A model generated the notes under the pieces. The model was not told the origin of the DNA and made no database searches. It worked only from the letters and a program-made list of their open reading frames with translations. From VXPQ01 sp965248175 (lineage in GTDB: Bacteria > Bacteroidota > Rhodothermia > Rhodothermales > VXPQ01): a DNA stretch of 64,000 nucleotides. Positions 25,712 through 34,282 of this stretch are shown one piece after another. Where the stretch lies: NCBI GenBank assembly GCA_965248175.1, contig OZ252093.1, positions 806,001 to 870,000 on the forward strand, given 5' to 3'. The position numbers and the translations under genes were made by a program. Numbering within the stretch: the first letter of the stretch is position 1; each line of letters starts with the position of its first letter.

Positions 25712-26989
25712 ATGGATTACAAGCAAGGCGCCTACAAGGTGCACGACCTGGGCCTGGCCGACAACGGACGCCGGGACATTGCATGGGCGGAGAGCCGGAT
25801 GCCGGTGCTGATGCGCCTGCGCGAGCACTACGCCAAAAGCAAACCGTTCGAGGGATACCGGATTACCGGCTGTCTCCACGTCACCAAAGAGACTGCCGTG
25901 CTGGTCGAGACATTCGCCGTGTGCGGCGCGGATGTGGCGTGGTCGGGGTGCAATCCGCTCAGCACCAACGACGAGGTGGCCGCTGCACTGGCGCAGGCCG
26001 GCATCGAGATCTACGCATGGCATGGGCAGAGTGTGGAGGATTTCTACTGGAGCATCGACCGGACGCTGGATATCCCGCCCCATCTTACGCTCGACGACGG
26101 CGCCGATCTGATCTTCCGTGTACATAATGCCTTTCCGGAGCTGGCCGACCATATCGTCGGGGGCAGCGAGGAAACGACGACGGGGGTACACCGCCTGCGC
26201 GCCATGGCTGCCGACGGGAAATTGCTGTACCCCGTTTATGCCGTCAACGACGCGGAAACCAAGTGGGATTTCGATAATGTGTACGGCACCGGGCAAAGCA
26301 CGCTGGACGGAATTCTGCGCGCTTCATCCATTCTCATTGCCGGCAAGAACTTTGTTGTGGCCGGGTACGGACACTGTGGACGCGGCGTGGCGATGCGGGC
26401 GAAGGGACTGGGAGCCAATGTGATCGTAACGGAAGTCCGGCCTACCGTCGCCCTCAAGGCCACGCTGGAGGGCTGCCGGGTGATGACGATGGACGAGGCG
26501 GCCGCCGTCGGTGATGTGTTCGTGACCGCGACGGGCATGAAGGACGTGATTCGCGGGCGTCACTTTGCCTCCATGAAGGAAGGCGCCGTGGTGTGCAATA
26601 CCGGGCACTACGACGTCGAACTCAACCTCGAAGAACTGGCCGAACTATCCAAAGAAACCTCCCAGGTCCGCGCCAACAACCGCGAGTATCTGCTGAAAAA
26701 CGGCAAGGCCATTTATGTGCTCGCGGATGGCCGGCTCGTCAATCTGGCCGCTGCGGAGGGGCACCCCTCCGAAGTGATGGACATGAGCTTCGCGAATCAG
26801 TTCAATGCGCATCTCAAGCTTGTGCAGGCGCACCAGAAGGGAGAGCGCCTCGAAAACACGGTGATCGACTTGCCCGAAGCGCTCGATCAGGAGATCGCCT
26901 CCGTCAAACTGGAAACAATGGGCATTTCGATAGACAAGCTCACCGACGAGCAGACGGTATACGCCACGGATTACTCAGCCGGAACGTAA
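25712..26989 (+). CDS. ahcY: Adenosylhomocysteinase
   Basis: A 425-residue NAD-dependent enzyme hydrolysing S-adenosylhomocysteine to adenosine and homocysteine. Visible signatures: GCLHVTKETAVLVETF and WSGCNPLSTNDEVAAAL (substrate domain), GGSEETTTGVHRL, and the Rossmann NAD site VVAGYGHCGRGVAMRAKG, with NTGHYDVE and the C-terminal segment after LVNLAAAEGHPSEVMDMSF. It lacks the extra 40-residue insert of the longer type. It completes the methyl cycle with metK; the M36 peptidase gene between them is probably unrelated. Confidence 0.96.
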   Translation: MDYKQGAYKVHDLGLADNGRRDIAWAESRMPVLMRLREHYAKSKPFEGYRITGCLHVTKETAVLVETFAVCGADVAWSGCNPLSTNDEVAAALAQAGIEIYAWHGQSVEDFYWSIDRTLDIPPHLTLDDGADLIFRVHNAFPELADHIVGGSEETTTGVHRLRAMAADGKLLYPVYAVNDAETKWDFDNVYGTGQSTLDGILRASSILIAGKNFVVAGYGHCGRGVAMRAKGLGANVIVTEVRPTVALKATLEGCRVMTMDEAAAVGDVFVTATGMKDVIRGRHFASMKEGAVVCNTGHYDVELNLEELAELSKETSQVRANNREYLLKNGKAIYVLADGRLVNLAAAEGHPSEVMDMSFANQFNAHLKLVQAHQKGERLENTVIDLPEALDQEIASVKLETMGISIDKLTDEQTVYATDYSAGT

Positions 26990-27043
26990 CGGGACCGCGA
27001 AGCCGAACCGGGCGATGGGGTGGTGTTTCGGAGGGGGGCACCG

Positions 27044-27397
27044 CTAAGATTGGTCGGCATCCCAGGTGAGAATGTCTTCCTCCGATTTTTCCTTGCTTTC
27101 CCATTCCTCCGCATTCGGGAATTCCTCGGCTTTCTCGGTGATATTGTACCCGAGATCGCGCCATTGATTGGCAAGGTGCTCGTTCCACTCCAGGTAATGG
27201 GCCCATTCCTCGGGCAACTCATCGTCCGCATAGATCGCTTCGGTCGGACAAACCGGCACGCACGCATTGCAGTCGATGCATTCTTCCGGGTGAATAACCA
27301 GAAAATTCGGCCCCTGATAAAAGCAATCGACAGGGCATACCTCTACGCAATCGGTGTATTTGCAATTGATGCACGGTTCTGCAACGACGTACGGCAT
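27044..27397 (-). CDS. fdxA: Seven-iron ferredoxin (FdxA type)
   Basis: A 117-residue ferredoxin. The N-terminal half has CINCKYTDCVEVCPVDCF and CIDCNACVPVCP, the cysteine pattern of FdxA proteins that hold one 3Fe-4S and one 4Fe-4S cluster. The acidic C-terminal tail (about 60-117) is also typical. It acts as a soluble electron carrier. It converges on ahcY with a 54-base gap and lies 114 bases downstream of ruvB. Confidence 0.9.
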   Translation of the reverse strand: MPYVVAEPCINCKYTDCVEVCPVDCFYQGPNFLVIHPEECIDCNACVPVCPTEAIYADDELPEEWAHYLEWNEHLANQWRDLGYNITEKAEEFPNAEEWESKEKSEEDILTWDADQS

Positions 27398-27511
27398 ATC
27401 GAGGCGATAATAAATGCGGCGGAAAAGAGGGATTACGGGAAGCCCTTGTACGAACAGGTACGAAGATAAGGATTCCCGGGTTGCCCGGACAAGCGCACCC
27501 GCGCAATTCGC

Positions 27512-28549
27512 TTATTTGAACAGGGATTGCTCTGAGCCGGGCGGTTTCATGCCCAGGTGTTTGTATGCCCGCTCCGTGGCGATGCGTCCGCGGGGCGTTC
27601 TCTCCAGGAAGGCTTCCTGAATCAGATATGGCTCGTAGACTTCTTCGATAGTGCCCGCGTCTTCTCCTACGGAGACGGAAAGGTTGTTCAGCCCCGTGGG
27701 GCCGCCCCCGAATTTTTCGATGAGCGTCACGAGGATGCGGGTATCCATGTCGTCCAGCCCGTGTTCGTCGACATCCAGGGCATTCAGGGAGTGGTCCGCC
27801 GTCTTGCGATTGATCGTCCCATCGCCTTCCACCTCGGCGAAATCCCTTGTCCGGCGCAGCAGCCGGTTGGCGATGCGCGGCGTGCCGCGGCTCCGGCGCG
27901 CAATTTCGAGGGCCCCGTCGTCCGTAATCTCTATGTCCAGGATATGCGCCGAGCGAACAACGATCTGGTGGAGGAGCGCCGCCGTGTAGTAATCGTACCG
28001 GAAATCAATCCCGAATCGCGCCCGCAGGGGCGCCGTGAGGAGCCCTTTCCGGGTGGTGGCGCCAATCAGCGTGAACGGGGGAAGCGCAAGTTTTACGCTT
28101 CGTGCGCTGGGCCCCGAATCGATCACGATGTCGATCCGGTAATCTTCCATGGCGGAATAGAGGTATTCCTCTACGACCGGGCTGAGCCGGTGAATTTCGT
28201 CGACGAAGAGGATATCGCCTTCTTCCAGATTGGTCAGGATGCCGGCGATGTTTGCCGGCTTTTCGAGTACCGGCCCGCTTGTCGTGCGGATGCCGGTGGC
28301 CATCTCCTCGGCGATAATGTACGCAAGCGTCGTTTTGCCCAATCCGGGCGGCCCGGAAAGCAACACATGGTCCAGCGTTTCGCCACGCCGCTTGGCCGCC
28401 GTCATGAAGACCCGCAGATTATTCTTGATTTTTTCCTGTCCGATGAAGTCGTCGAGCGTGCGCGGGCGCAGCACTTTTTCGAGGTCTTCTTCGGAATGCC
28501 GGGGATGCGGCGACAGGTTCTCGGGACCTTCGGGGCCGTTCATGCGCAT
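27512..28549 (-). CDS. ruvB: Holliday junction branch migration ATPase RuvB
   Basis: A 345-residue AAA+ motor. It shows RPRTLDDFIGQEKIKNNL, Walker A GPPGLGKTTLA, Walker B ILFVDEIHRLSP, sensor 1 LIGATTRKGLLT, and the C-terminal winged helix with EPYLIQEAFLERTPRGR. RuvB drives branch migration of Holliday junctions with RuvA. No ruvA or ruvC is adjacent. It is divergent from rpoN across 294 gene-free bases. Confidence 0.97.
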   Translation of the reverse strand: MRMNGPEGPENLSPHPRHSEEDLEKVLRPRTLDDFIGQEKIKNNLRVFMTAAKRRGETLDHVLLSGPPGLGKTTLAYIIAEEMATGIRTTSGPVLEKPANIAGILTNLEEGDILFVDEIHRLSPVVEEYLYSAMEDYRIDIVIDSGPSARSVKLALPPFTLIGATTRKGLLTAPLRARFGIDFRYDYYTAALLHQIVVRSAHILDIEITDDGALEIARRSRGTPRIANRLLRRTRDFAEVEGDGTINRKTADHSLNALDVDEHGLDDMDTRILVTLIEKFGGGPTGLNNLSVSVGEDAGTIEEVYEPYLIQEAFLERTPRGRIATERAYKHLGMKPPGSEQSLFK

Positions 28550-28843
28550 TTGTGGCGATGAGGTGCATGGCGCGGATTGTACCGGTCAAGATAAGATTTC
28601 GGGATGCCCGGCACATGGAAAATTACGGACCGCGGGCCGGGAAACGGGCTCCTTTCCGGGCAAAACACCGGTGGAAATGGGCCCGTTCCGGATCGTTCCA
28701 GGGGGGTGTCCGGAAGATCGTGTTACAAATTAGGCACTATATTTGCTGTAGAGCATATACGGGGTATCGGGAGAACATCGAGGCAAGGATCCTTCTCTCC
28801 CGGAAAACATGTTTGAAGCGCCTTTTATGCAGTACGCCCGATC

Positions 28844-30310
28844 ATGCTGAATCTCCAGCAAACACAGCGGCTCCAGCAAAAGCTGTCTCCTCAGCAGATA
28901 CAGTATATCCAGTTGCTGCAGCTGCCTACGCTTGCACTCGAACAGCGCATCGAGGCAGAGATGGAAGAGAATCCCCTGCTGGAAGACACAACGACCGAGG
29001 CTGCCGAAGCCTCGGAGGATATTGCGGAGGAGTCTACCGAGGCGGAAAGCGAGCGGGACCTCGACGAGGAGTACGACTGGGGCGAACTGCTCGACAATAC
29101 CGAGGACATGTACGGCTACAAGGCGCGCGTCGACTACAGTCGGGAAGAGGACCGGGAACTGCCCATTCCGGCCACAGAGACGCTGATCGAGCATCTTCGG
29201 GAGCAACTGGTGCTGCAGGACCTCACGGAACAGGGGGAAGTCATTGCCGAGCAGATCATCGGTTCGATCAACGAGGACGGCTACCTGCGCCGTCCCCTCG
29301 AATCCATCGTGGACGATATTTCCTTCAATGCCGGGTTCACACCCACACTTTCGGACATCGAGGGTATGCTTGGGCGCATCCAGCGCCTGGACCCGATCGG
29401 GATCGCTGCCCGCGACCTCCAGGAATGCCTGCTGGTGCAACTCCGCGCCATGCCTCCCACCGTGGGGGGCCGCGGCGTAGCGATCCGCATGCTTGCGGAA
29501 ACGTACAAGGCGTTCACCATGAAGCATTTCGACGCAATCCGGAAGAAGCTGCGCGTTACCGGCGAAGAACTTCGGGAAGCGTTCGACCTGATCCGTTACC
29601 GCCTCGATCCGAAGCCCGGCGAGGGCCAGTTCTCCCCCCGGCAGAATTACATCACACCGGATTTCACGGTGGAAGCGGTTGACGACGAGTTCATCGTCAC
29701 GCTCAATGGACGTAATGCGCCGCCGCTGCACATCTCGCGGCAGTACCGGCAGATGCTCCAGAGTATGGTGGCCCGAAAGAAGGGGCCTGCGTCATCTTCC
29801 GTAGACGCCGCCACGCGCAAGTTTCTCAAGAACAAGTTCGAATCGGCGCGCTGGTTCATCCAGTCCATCAACCAGCGCCGTCATACGATGACCCGGGTGA
29901 TGCACGCCATCATCCGGTTGCAGGAGGATTTTTTCCGGTATGGGGAAGGGCACCTGAAACCCATGATCCTGAACGATGTGGCGGAGATCATCGAGATGGA
30001 TATATCGACCGTCAGCCGGGTGGTCAACGGCAAATACGTGCAAACCCGATTCGGGGTGTACGAACTGAAGTATTTCTTTTCCGAGGGAATCCGGAGCGCC
30101 GACGGCGAGGATGTGTCCAACAAGGAGATCAGGGCGATCCTTGAAGGGATCATCGACGGAGAGGACAAGGCGAAGCCCTTGTCCGATCAGCGCCTGGTGG
30201 GGTCTCTCGAAGAACGGGGGTTCGGGATCGCCCGCCGGACCGTCACGAAATACCGCGAGCAACTCGGCATACCCGCTGCGCGCCTGAGGAAGGAGATTGT
30301 GGTGGGGTGA
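28844..30310 (+). CDS. rpoN: RNA polymerase sigma-54 factor
   Basis: A 488-residue sigma factor that directs RNA polymerase to -24/-12 promoters and needs enhancer-binding ATPases. Region I is glutamine-rich (LQQTQRLQQKLSPQQIQYIQ), followed by an acidic region II (about 45-100), the core-binding region, the HTH around EIIEMDISTVSRVVNGKYV, and the RpoN box ARRTVTKYRE at 463-472. All regions are present, so it should be functional. No enhancer-binding protein is encoded in this window. Confidence 0.97.
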   Translation: MLNLQQTQRLQQKLSPQQIQYIQLLQLPTLALEQRIEAEMEENPLLEDTTTEAAEASEDIAEESTEAESERDLDEEYDWGELLDNTEDMYGYKARVDYSREEDRELPIPATETLIEHLREQLVLQDLTEQGEVIAEQIIGSINEDGYLRRPLESIVDDISFNAGFTPTLSDIEGMLGRIQRLDPIGIAARDLQECLLVQLRAMPPTVGGRGVAIRMLAETYKAFTMKHFDAIRKKLRVTGEELREAFDLIRYRLDPKPGEGQFSPRQNYITPDFTVEAVDDEFIVTLNGRNAPPLHISRQYRQMLQSMVARKKGPASSSVDAATRKFLKNKFESARWFIQSINQRRHTMTRVMHAIIRLQEDFFRYGEGHLKPMILNDVAEIIEMDISTVSRVVNGKYVQTRFGVYELKYFFSEGIRSADGEDVSNKEIRAILEGIIDGEDKAKPLSDQRLVGSLEERGFGIARRTVTKYREQLGIPAARLRKEIVVG

Positions 30311-30439
30311 TGTGATCGCGGAGCAGGATATTGCCGGGAACCCGACATCAACGATGGTGTACGCCTCAAACTTCCGCTTCTTGATGGCCGCCGATGTCCG
30401 GGGCGGCAAGAAGGGCGGTTTTAGCCAGGGAAACTTGAG

Positions 30440-31702
30440 ATGTTTGCAACACGCAGCGAGCTGCTGGAGAAAATAAGACTTGGCGAAGACAGCTTCCTTG
30501 AACTCAAGGAGATTCGTCTCGCTGGCGAAAAAATCCGCGGACCGGAACAGAACGATCTGGCCAATGAACTGGCGGCCTTTGCCAACGGTAGCGGAGGCGT
30601 GTTGCTTTTGGGCGTGCACGACAGAACGCGAGAGGTGTCGGGCATTCCGCTTGATCGGCTTGATGCCGTGGAAGCGCTCGTTCGCCAAGCTTGCGAGGAT
30701 TCAATCAATCCGCCCTGTGTCGCCACGATTGAGCGAATGTTGTTGCCCGACAACTCTGGAGCAGAGCAGCCGGTAATTCGTGTCGAGGTACCGCGTAGCC
30801 TTTTTGTGCATCAAAGCCCGGGAGGGTATTACCGACGAGTCGGTTCGGCGAAGCGTCAAATTCCGCCAGACCAATTGGCGCGCCTGTTTCAGCACCGCAG
30901 CCAAACCGGACTGATTCGCTTCGATGAATCGCCTGTTTTATGGGCGGAGATGGCAGAACTGGACAAAAATCTATGGCGGCGATTCGCAACGCCGCTTTCG
31001 GACGATGCCCCGGAACTGCTCCTGTCCAAACTTGGCATAGCCGCGCAAGACGATGTCGGCATTTGGAGACCGACCGTTGCCGGCCTGCTCATGGCTTGCC
31101 GGAACCCGGAGCAATTCTTGCCAACCGCATTCATTCAGGCTGTCGCGTACAGTGGAACATCGATTGCACCCCGTGAAGAATCGCCATACCAGCTTGACGC
31201 GCGGGACCTTACCGGGCCACTGGACGAGCAGATCATGGATGCTTGCCATTTCGTAAGAAAAAACATGCGCATGGCGGCCAGGAAGAGCGAGATGGGCGGG
31301 CGACAAGACTTGCCGCAGTATGACATGGCGGCGGTTTTCGAGGCTGTTACCAACGCAGTGGCGCATCGGGATTATTCGGTGACAGGGAGCAAGGTTCGCC
31401 TTCGGATATTTGAAGATCGCCTGGAGTTGTACACGCCCGGAATGCTGGCGAACACCATGACGCCGGAAAGCCTTCCGTTCCGGCAGGCGGCTCGGAACGA
31501 GGCCGTTGCCAGTCTGCTGGCGCGTTGCCGGATTGAGCGGGAAGATCTGATCGACCACCGCATACACATCATGGATAAGCGCGGGGAGGGCGTACCCTTG
31601 ATTTTGTCTCGTAGCGAAGCACTGTCCGGCAGACTGCCCGAATACCGCCTGATCGGCGAGTCGGAACTCATGTTGACGATTTGGGCCGCGGATGTATCGT
31701 GA
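30440..31702 (+). CDS. AlbA_2 / HATPase domain protein (RecG-like, COG2865 type)
   Basis: A 420-residue protein. The N-terminal 125 residues form an AlbA_2 (Schlafen-type) putative nucleic-acid-binding domain, with SFLELKEI, NDLANELAAFANGSGGVLLLGV and PGGYYRRVGSAKRQI. The C-terminal part has a GHKL-type ATPase element: FEAVTNAVAHRDYSVTGSKV and RLELYTPGML. Such proteins are called transcriptional regulators or RecG-like helicases, without firm biochemical support, and are frequent in accessory and defence regions. It is the first gene of the island after rpoN. Its 3-prime end overlaps a truncated antitoxin-like gene on the other strand by 35 bases. Confidence 0.75.
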   Translation: MFATRSELLEKIRLGEDSFLELKEIRLAGEKIRGPEQNDLANELAAFANGSGGVLLLGVHDRTREVSGIPLDRLDAVEALVRQACEDSINPPCVATIERMLLPDNSGAEQPVIRVEVPRSLFVHQSPGGYYRRVGSAKRQIPPDQLARLFQHRSQTGLIRFDESPVLWAEMAELDKNLWRRFATPLSDDAPELLLSKLGIAAQDDVGIWRPTVAGLLMACRNPEQFLPTAFIQAVAYSGTSIAPREESPYQLDARDLTGPLDEQIMDACHFVRKNMRMAARKSEMGGRQDLPQYDMAAVFEAVTNAVAHRDYSVTGSKVRLRIFEDRLELYTPGMLANTMTPESLPFRQAARNEAVASLLARCRIEREDLIDHRIHIMDKRGEGVPLILSRSEALSGRLPEYRLIGESELMLTIWAADVS

Positions 31703-31865
31703 ACGCCATGGCGGCGTCGATGTAATCGTGGAGCAGGATCTTGCCGGTATCCACTTCCCCCGCAAGCAGGCACTCAATCCCCTCCTTGAGCAGTTCCTCG
31801 CCGAATTCCGGATCACGCTTGATGCGCGCCCGGATCGTTTCCTTGACGTCTCGTGTCAGGGGCAT
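31668..31865 (-). pseudogene. Truncated antitoxin-like HTH regulator
   Basis: A 65-codon frame starting MPLTRDVKETIRARIKRDP and continuing LLKEGIECLLAGEVDTGK. This matches my recollection of the N-terminal half of small antitoxin-type regulators in which a DNA-binding domain (YINATIGFEELG...) follows; here the match fades after HDYIDAAMAF and the DNA-binding half is missing. No intact toxin partner is adjacent. A 28-codon frame (31869-31955) of no recognised family precedes it on the same strand. Family assignment is from memory of the sequence pattern and is tentative. Confidence 0.5.
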
Positions 31866-32168
31866 GGTTCAAGGCTTATGAAGAAGCAATTGGCGATCAT
31901 TCTCGCCTTGGGGCACTTCCTTGGACTGGCCGGTTGTCGCAGGCTTTTCAGACATGGCTATGTCTCCGAATCAGCTTCATGGAAGTCCAGTACGGCTTGT
32001 TTAGCCTGATCTTCCTTGATGTCCTCTTCTACCTGGGCAAGCACGTTCCGCCAGTCCTGGCCTATAGCCTCCCGGTCACTGGCAAGATGTTCAGCGTCGC
32101 TTCTGATTATCAGGTGCTTTGCGTATTCATAGGGAATTACAAAGAATGCTTGACAAGAGCGATTACCG

Positions 32169-32318
32169 TCAAGGCTTCGCCGGTTTGATCCCGGGCTTGC
32201 GGTCGGCATGGTCGAAGATCGCCCGTGCCATGTTCTCCGGCATCTCCATTGTTACAACGCGCTCGCCTTCGGCGGGCTTGGGCTGTTCCTGAACAGGGGG
32301 TTGTCGTTTGTCGGTCAT
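32169..32318 (-). CDS. Small hypothetical passenger protein inside the IS
   Basis: A 49-residue frame beginning MTDKRQPPVQEQPKPAEGER, followed by VVTMEMPENMARAIFDHADR and ending KPAKP. It is proline- and charge-rich and resembles no family I know. It lies between the transposase stop and the left inverted repeat. Between it and the transposase are only very short frames. It may be a genuine passenger or chance. Confidence 0.35.
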   Translation of the reverse strand: MTDKRQPPVQEQPKPAEGERVVTMEMPENMARAIFDHADRKPGIKPAKP

Positions 32319-32481
32319 GGCCTATCGTGGTTTCGATCCAACCGGGAAGGTCTTCGATCGGAAGCATATCGGCTAATAATTTCTTTGTGAGCCTGGACGT
32401 GGTGGATTGCCCCTTGCCATACGGACTAACTTCCCTCGCCCTCCTTCGGCAATTCCTGACTAACAAGTTGCGCGTATGCCA

Positions 32482-33420
32482 TTACGCTATGAGTTCGTGA
32501 TACTTGATACGTCTTCCTTCCATGCTCCGGGCCATGACTTCCATCTGCTCCAGTGTGTCGAGGCCACGGAAGTTATGGCGGGCGGCGAACTCGGTAATGT
32601 AGCGGTGCAAGTGCTTCCGGCTCATCTTGTGGAACGTACCGTGATACCCGCGCTTCAAGAGCGCCCAGAACGATTCGATCCCGTTTGTATGGGCCTGTCC
32701 GTTCACGTATTCGGATACGGAGTGCCTCACCGTCTCATGCTCGTACACTTCCTTCAGGCTCCGGTATGCCCTGTGATCGTCCGTGTAGACCGTTTCCCCG
32801 GCCTCTACGTTCTCATGGACGAATCCGGCGAGCGTTTCGCCCGGTTCCCAACCTAACGGGCGGGCCGCGATCTTACCGCCCCGCTCTTTCGCACCCATGA
32901 CGGTTGCTTTGCCCGACGTGCCGCCGCCCACATGAAGTTTCTTACTGGCATGCTTGTTTGATTCCTTCCCGCCAAGACAGGTTTCATCCACCTCGACGAT
33001 TCCCGTCAGTTTGTTTGTCTCCAACGGCAACCCTTCGCGTAGACGCTGCGCCATGAACCACGCGGTCGGTTGCGAGATGCCCAAATCCCTATGCAATTTC
33101 ATGCTCGACACACCTTTCAGGTTCGTAGCCATGAGGTACATGCCGAATGCCCATGTACGCAAGCCGAGGTTGGAATCGGCCATGACGGTTGCGGTCTTCA
33201 AACTGAAGTAGGAACGACAGTCCTTACACCAGAAAGGCATAGGCTTGCGGCTTTTGACGCGACGGGTATTCATGCACCCGCACTTCGGGCAAGCGCGTTC
33301 GCCGTCCGGCCAACGCTGGGCCTCGAACCAGCGTTCCACCGCCTCTTCGTCCGGAAACATTTGCAACAGAGCAAACAGCGTGATTCCATTCCTTTCTGAT
33401 CTACCGGGCGCCTTGTGCAT
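32482..33420 (-). CDS. IS1595-family transposase (ISXO2-like)
   Basis: A 312-residue transposase. An N-terminal zinc ribbon is visible (CPKCGCMNTRRV ... FWCKDC). The catalytic domain has the first aspartate in VEVDETCLGG, the second in YTDDHRAY, and the third-site motif HTNGIESFWALLKRGYHG, as in the DDE_Tnp_IS1595 domain. The frame is intact, so this copy may be active. The frame is open to 33477, but the ATG at 33420 aligns with the start of the related copies 2 and 3. Confidence 0.92.
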   Translation of the reverse strand: MHKAPGRSERNGITLFALLQMFPDEEAVERWFEAQRWPDGERACPKCGCMNTRRVKSRKPMPFWCKDCRSYFSLKTATVMADSNLGLRTWAFGMYLMATNLKGVSSMKLHRDLGISQPTAWFMAQRLREGLPLETNKLTGIVEVDETCLGGKESNKHASKKLHVGGGTSGKATVMGAKERGGKIAARPLGWEPGETLAGFVHENVEAGETVYTDDHRAYRSLKEVYEHETVRHSVSEYVNGQAHTNGIESFWALLKRGYHGTFHKMSRKHLHRYITEFAARHNFRGLDTLEQMEVMARSMEGRRIKYHELIA

Positions 33421-33503
33421 TGTCCTCATCCGTCTGTGATTGCAACTACCCGTAATATAACATTTCAGGCCTGTCAAGCATTCTTTATAAGTCCCTATTC
33501 ATA

Positions 33504-33958
33504 TCCTTCTCCGCACATACTACCTATGCCAGCCCAAAAACCGAGAAGATTATAGGCTTTCTTCGCTTCTGAATACATGTGATTTCGTCGGGAAACGGCA
33601 AAGGTGGAGAACCGAGGCATATTACATAGTATACACAATGCAAAATATTGTTGCAGGCCATTGTATTTTTTGTAAGTGGCATAAATATAATAACTTATGA
33701 AAAATAATATTGACGATCTGAGGCCCTCGAGCGATCAGATCGGCATGCCATAGCCGCATCCCAGCGCTCTGTTCCATTTTGAATTGTATAACGATACAGG
33801 GGGATGAAGTGCGCCTTGAAAACACTTTTTTGAGTAAAAACTACTCCCAAAAGGAGTAGAAATTACTCCGAAAAGGTGCAAAAATTACTCAAAAGGGGTA
33901 AAAAGGATCATTGGGGCCAGGCGAACTCCGCCAACGTGCCGTAAAGTCCCGGCGCGGG
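33504..33958. other. AT-rich accessory spacer
   Basis: Apart from the 5-prime end of the split gene (up to 33578) and the A-tract array at 33836-33904, I see no gene in this AT-rich stretch. A 67-codon minus-strand frame (33622-33825) has no recognisable features. Confidence 0.5.
33836..33904. repeat. Phased A-tract array with TACTCC/GGAGTA elements
   Basis: A-runs start at 33836, 33849, 33860, 33871, 33880, 33891 and 33900, mostly 9-11 bases apart. They separate repeated ACTCC and GGAGT or GGGGT blocks; one pair, 33842-33847 and 33853-33858, is a perfect 6-base inverted repeat. It could be curved DNA, an operator, or both. Confidence 0.6.
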
Positions 33959-34230
33959 CTAAGGATCCGTAAGATCGAGCCCAAAGACTCCAAGCCGAAC
34001 ATCTTGCGTTTCTCGCTCAATATCTTGTGCTTTTTCCTTTAAAATGGTGACGATCTCTGAAAATTTAAGGCGCTTTTTTGTCTCAGGGTGGACCCAGTAT
34101 TTCTTTTCCCCATGGTACGTCAATAACAGACAGCCGGCCTTGCAATTCTCATGGCGCAAATACTGCCCTACCAATTGATCGCGGAGTGCTTTCTCAAGTT
34201 GGGTCAATGAATACTTATACGCCATTTTTA
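33959..34230 (-). pseudogene. C-terminal remnant of a larger protein, cut by IS copy 2
   Basis: About 88 codons remain, beginning MAYKYSLTQLEKALRDQLVG six bases inside the IS junction and ending VRLGVFGLDLTDP. The pattern KALRDQLVGQYLRHENCKAGCLLLTYHG resembles the part after the active site in C-terminal PD-(D/E)XK nuclease domains of large NTPase/HEAT proteins, many of them linked to defence. This resemblance is by eye only. The frame continues into the IS end, so the upstream part of the gene was lost. Confidence 0.5.
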
Positions 34231-34282
34231 GGGAATTATAAGGAATTGTTGACAAGAAGGAATAAATATCGTATTATTACAG

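Larger units (their letters stand above)
32132..33495 (-). mobile_element. IS1595-family insertion sequence, copy 1 (1,364 bp)
   Basis: Both ends are visible as inverted repeats of about 26 bases: left GGGAATTACAAAGAATGCTT, right (reverse complement) GGGACTTATAAAGAATGCTT. The element is flanked by a perfect 8-bp target duplication TATTCATA at 32124-32131 and 33496-33503; 8 bp is the normal size for this family. It carries the transposase (32482-33420) and about 350 bases of other DNA at its left end. It differs in sequence from copies 2 and 3. Confidence 0.92.
31958..33578 (-). pseudogene. 82-residue gene of unknown function split by an IS1595-family element
   Basis: Removing the element 32132-33495 and one 8-base target copy rejoins positions 33578-33496 with 32123-31958 into exactly 83 in-frame codons. 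The predicted protein starts MYSEAKKAYNLLGFWAGIGS, continues CGEGYEYAKHL and SDAEHLASDREAIGQDW, and has an acidic, probably helical C-terminus (VEEDIKEDQAKQAVLDFHEA). I do not recognise the family. Neighbouring remnants suggest a toxin-antitoxin or phage-related setting, but this is not shown by the sequence. Confidence 0.7.
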
